Below are positions 14,709-14,998 of a stretch of DNA of 14,998 nucleotides, piece by piece. Position 1 is the stretch's first letter. Every line of letters starts with the position of its first letter. The position numbers and the translations under genes were made by a program. The notes below the pieces were generated by a model. The model searched no databases, had not been told where the DNA came from, and saw only the letters and a program-made list of their open reading frames with translations. Source of the DNA: Microbacteriaceae bacterium (GTDB lineage Bacteria > Actinomycetota > Actinomycetes > Actinomycetales > Microbacteriaceae); contig JAUZFY010000236.1 of the NCBI GenBank assembly GCA_030840185.1, positions 1 through 14,998 of the forward strand, written 5' to 3'.

Positions 14709-14998
14709 ATGACCATGACCGCCACCCCTGCACCGAGCCTACAGATCGGACCGCTGTCGCTTGCAGTTCCGGTGGTGCTTGCGCCGATGGCGGGCATCAC
14801 CAACACCGCATTCCGACGCCTCTGCCGGGAGTTCGGTGCCGGTCTGTATGTCTCCGAAATGATCACGAGTCGCGCCCTTGTCGAACGCACCGAGGGTTCG
14901 ATGCGTTTGATCAAACACCACGAATCTGAGACTCCGCGCAGCATTCAGCTTTACGGGGTCGACCCGAAAACGGTGGCGGATGCGGTGACGATGCTCGT
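14709..14998 (+). CDS. dusB: tRNA-dihydrouridine synthase, 5' part (runs off window)
   Basis: Dus enzymes reduce uridine to dihydrouridine in tRNA using FMN and NADPH. The visible 96 codons encode the start of the TIM barrel, with the FMN-binding signature APMAGITNTAFRRLCREFGAGL (25-46, shown in part). It continues with YVSEMITSRALVER and SIQLYGVDP. This matches the DusB/Nifr3 group. The start is ATG 14709 with GAGAG at 14695-14699; ATG 14715 two codons later is an alternative. The catalytic cysteine region and C-terminal helical domain lie outside the window. It is divergent from the deacylase gene. Together with glyS this gives a tRNA-related theme to the right half of the window. Confidence 0.93.
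   Translation, partial: MTMTATPAPSLQIGPLSLAVPVVLAPMAGITNTAFRRLCREFGAGLYVSEMITSRALVERTEGSMRLIKHHESETPRSIQLYGVDPKTVADAVTML

Overview
The window reads as chromosomal DNA from a high-GC actinobacterium, most likely of the family Microbacteriaceae. The support is GTG starts, GTGA/ATGA stop-start overlaps, actinobacterial versions of LeuA, RecO, decaprenyl diphosphate synthase (UppS) and single-chain GlyRS, and several start codons lying 5-7 nt after a -10-like hexamer, the layout of leaderless mRNAs. The genus cannot be fixed from the sequence alone. There is no rRNA, tRNA, CRISPR array, transposase or integrase. Most of the window is core metabolism and housekeeping, and I do not see a convincing unknown multigene system.

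Layout. 1-1323 is the 3' part of leuA (leucine synthesis). 1397-3644 holds a possible 30-aa ORF, alr (alanine racemase) and ddl (D-Ala-D-Ala ligase), which overlap by 4 nt and together turn L-Ala into the peptidoglycan dipeptide. 3610-4299 (minus) is a TRIC/YadS-type membrane channel. 4354-5882 is recO-uppS, coupled by GTGA: DNA repair, then the polyprenyl carrier lipid of wall synthesis. 5886-6443 (minus) is a small P-loop kinase. 6444-6662 is a repeat-rich spacer with a near-perfect 88-bp inverted-repeat structure and three 21-bp tandem repeats.

6663-8894 holds a Gfo/Idh/MocA oxidoreductase and a class-V PLP aminotransferase-fold enzyme, each with its own promoter-like sequence. 8961-10346 is glyS. 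10347-10728 is a regulatory-looking spacer with a C6/G6 palindrome, a hairpin and a possible 46-aa upstream ORF. 10729-13367 is a membrane-anchored extracellular beta-helix protein followed by a UDP-glucose 6-dehydrogenase. This is the most accessory-looking part and suggests uronic-acid polysaccharide biology. Direct repeats sit just before the dehydrogenase.

13411-14195 is a FrnE-like DsbA thioredoxin-fold protein coupled by ATGA to a 44-aa CX4C miniprotein. 14196-14675 (minus) is a YbaK-type aminoacyl-tRNA deacylase. 14709 to the end is the start of dusB (tRNA dihydrouridine synthase).

Shared themes are cell-wall precursor supply (alr, ddl, uppS), tRNA charging, proofreading and modification (glyS, ybaK, dusB), and surface polysaccharide (beta-helix protein, ugd). 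The best second-look items are the miniprotein behind the DsbA gene, the two other coupled short ORFs, and the repeats at 6463-6635 and 11864-11919.
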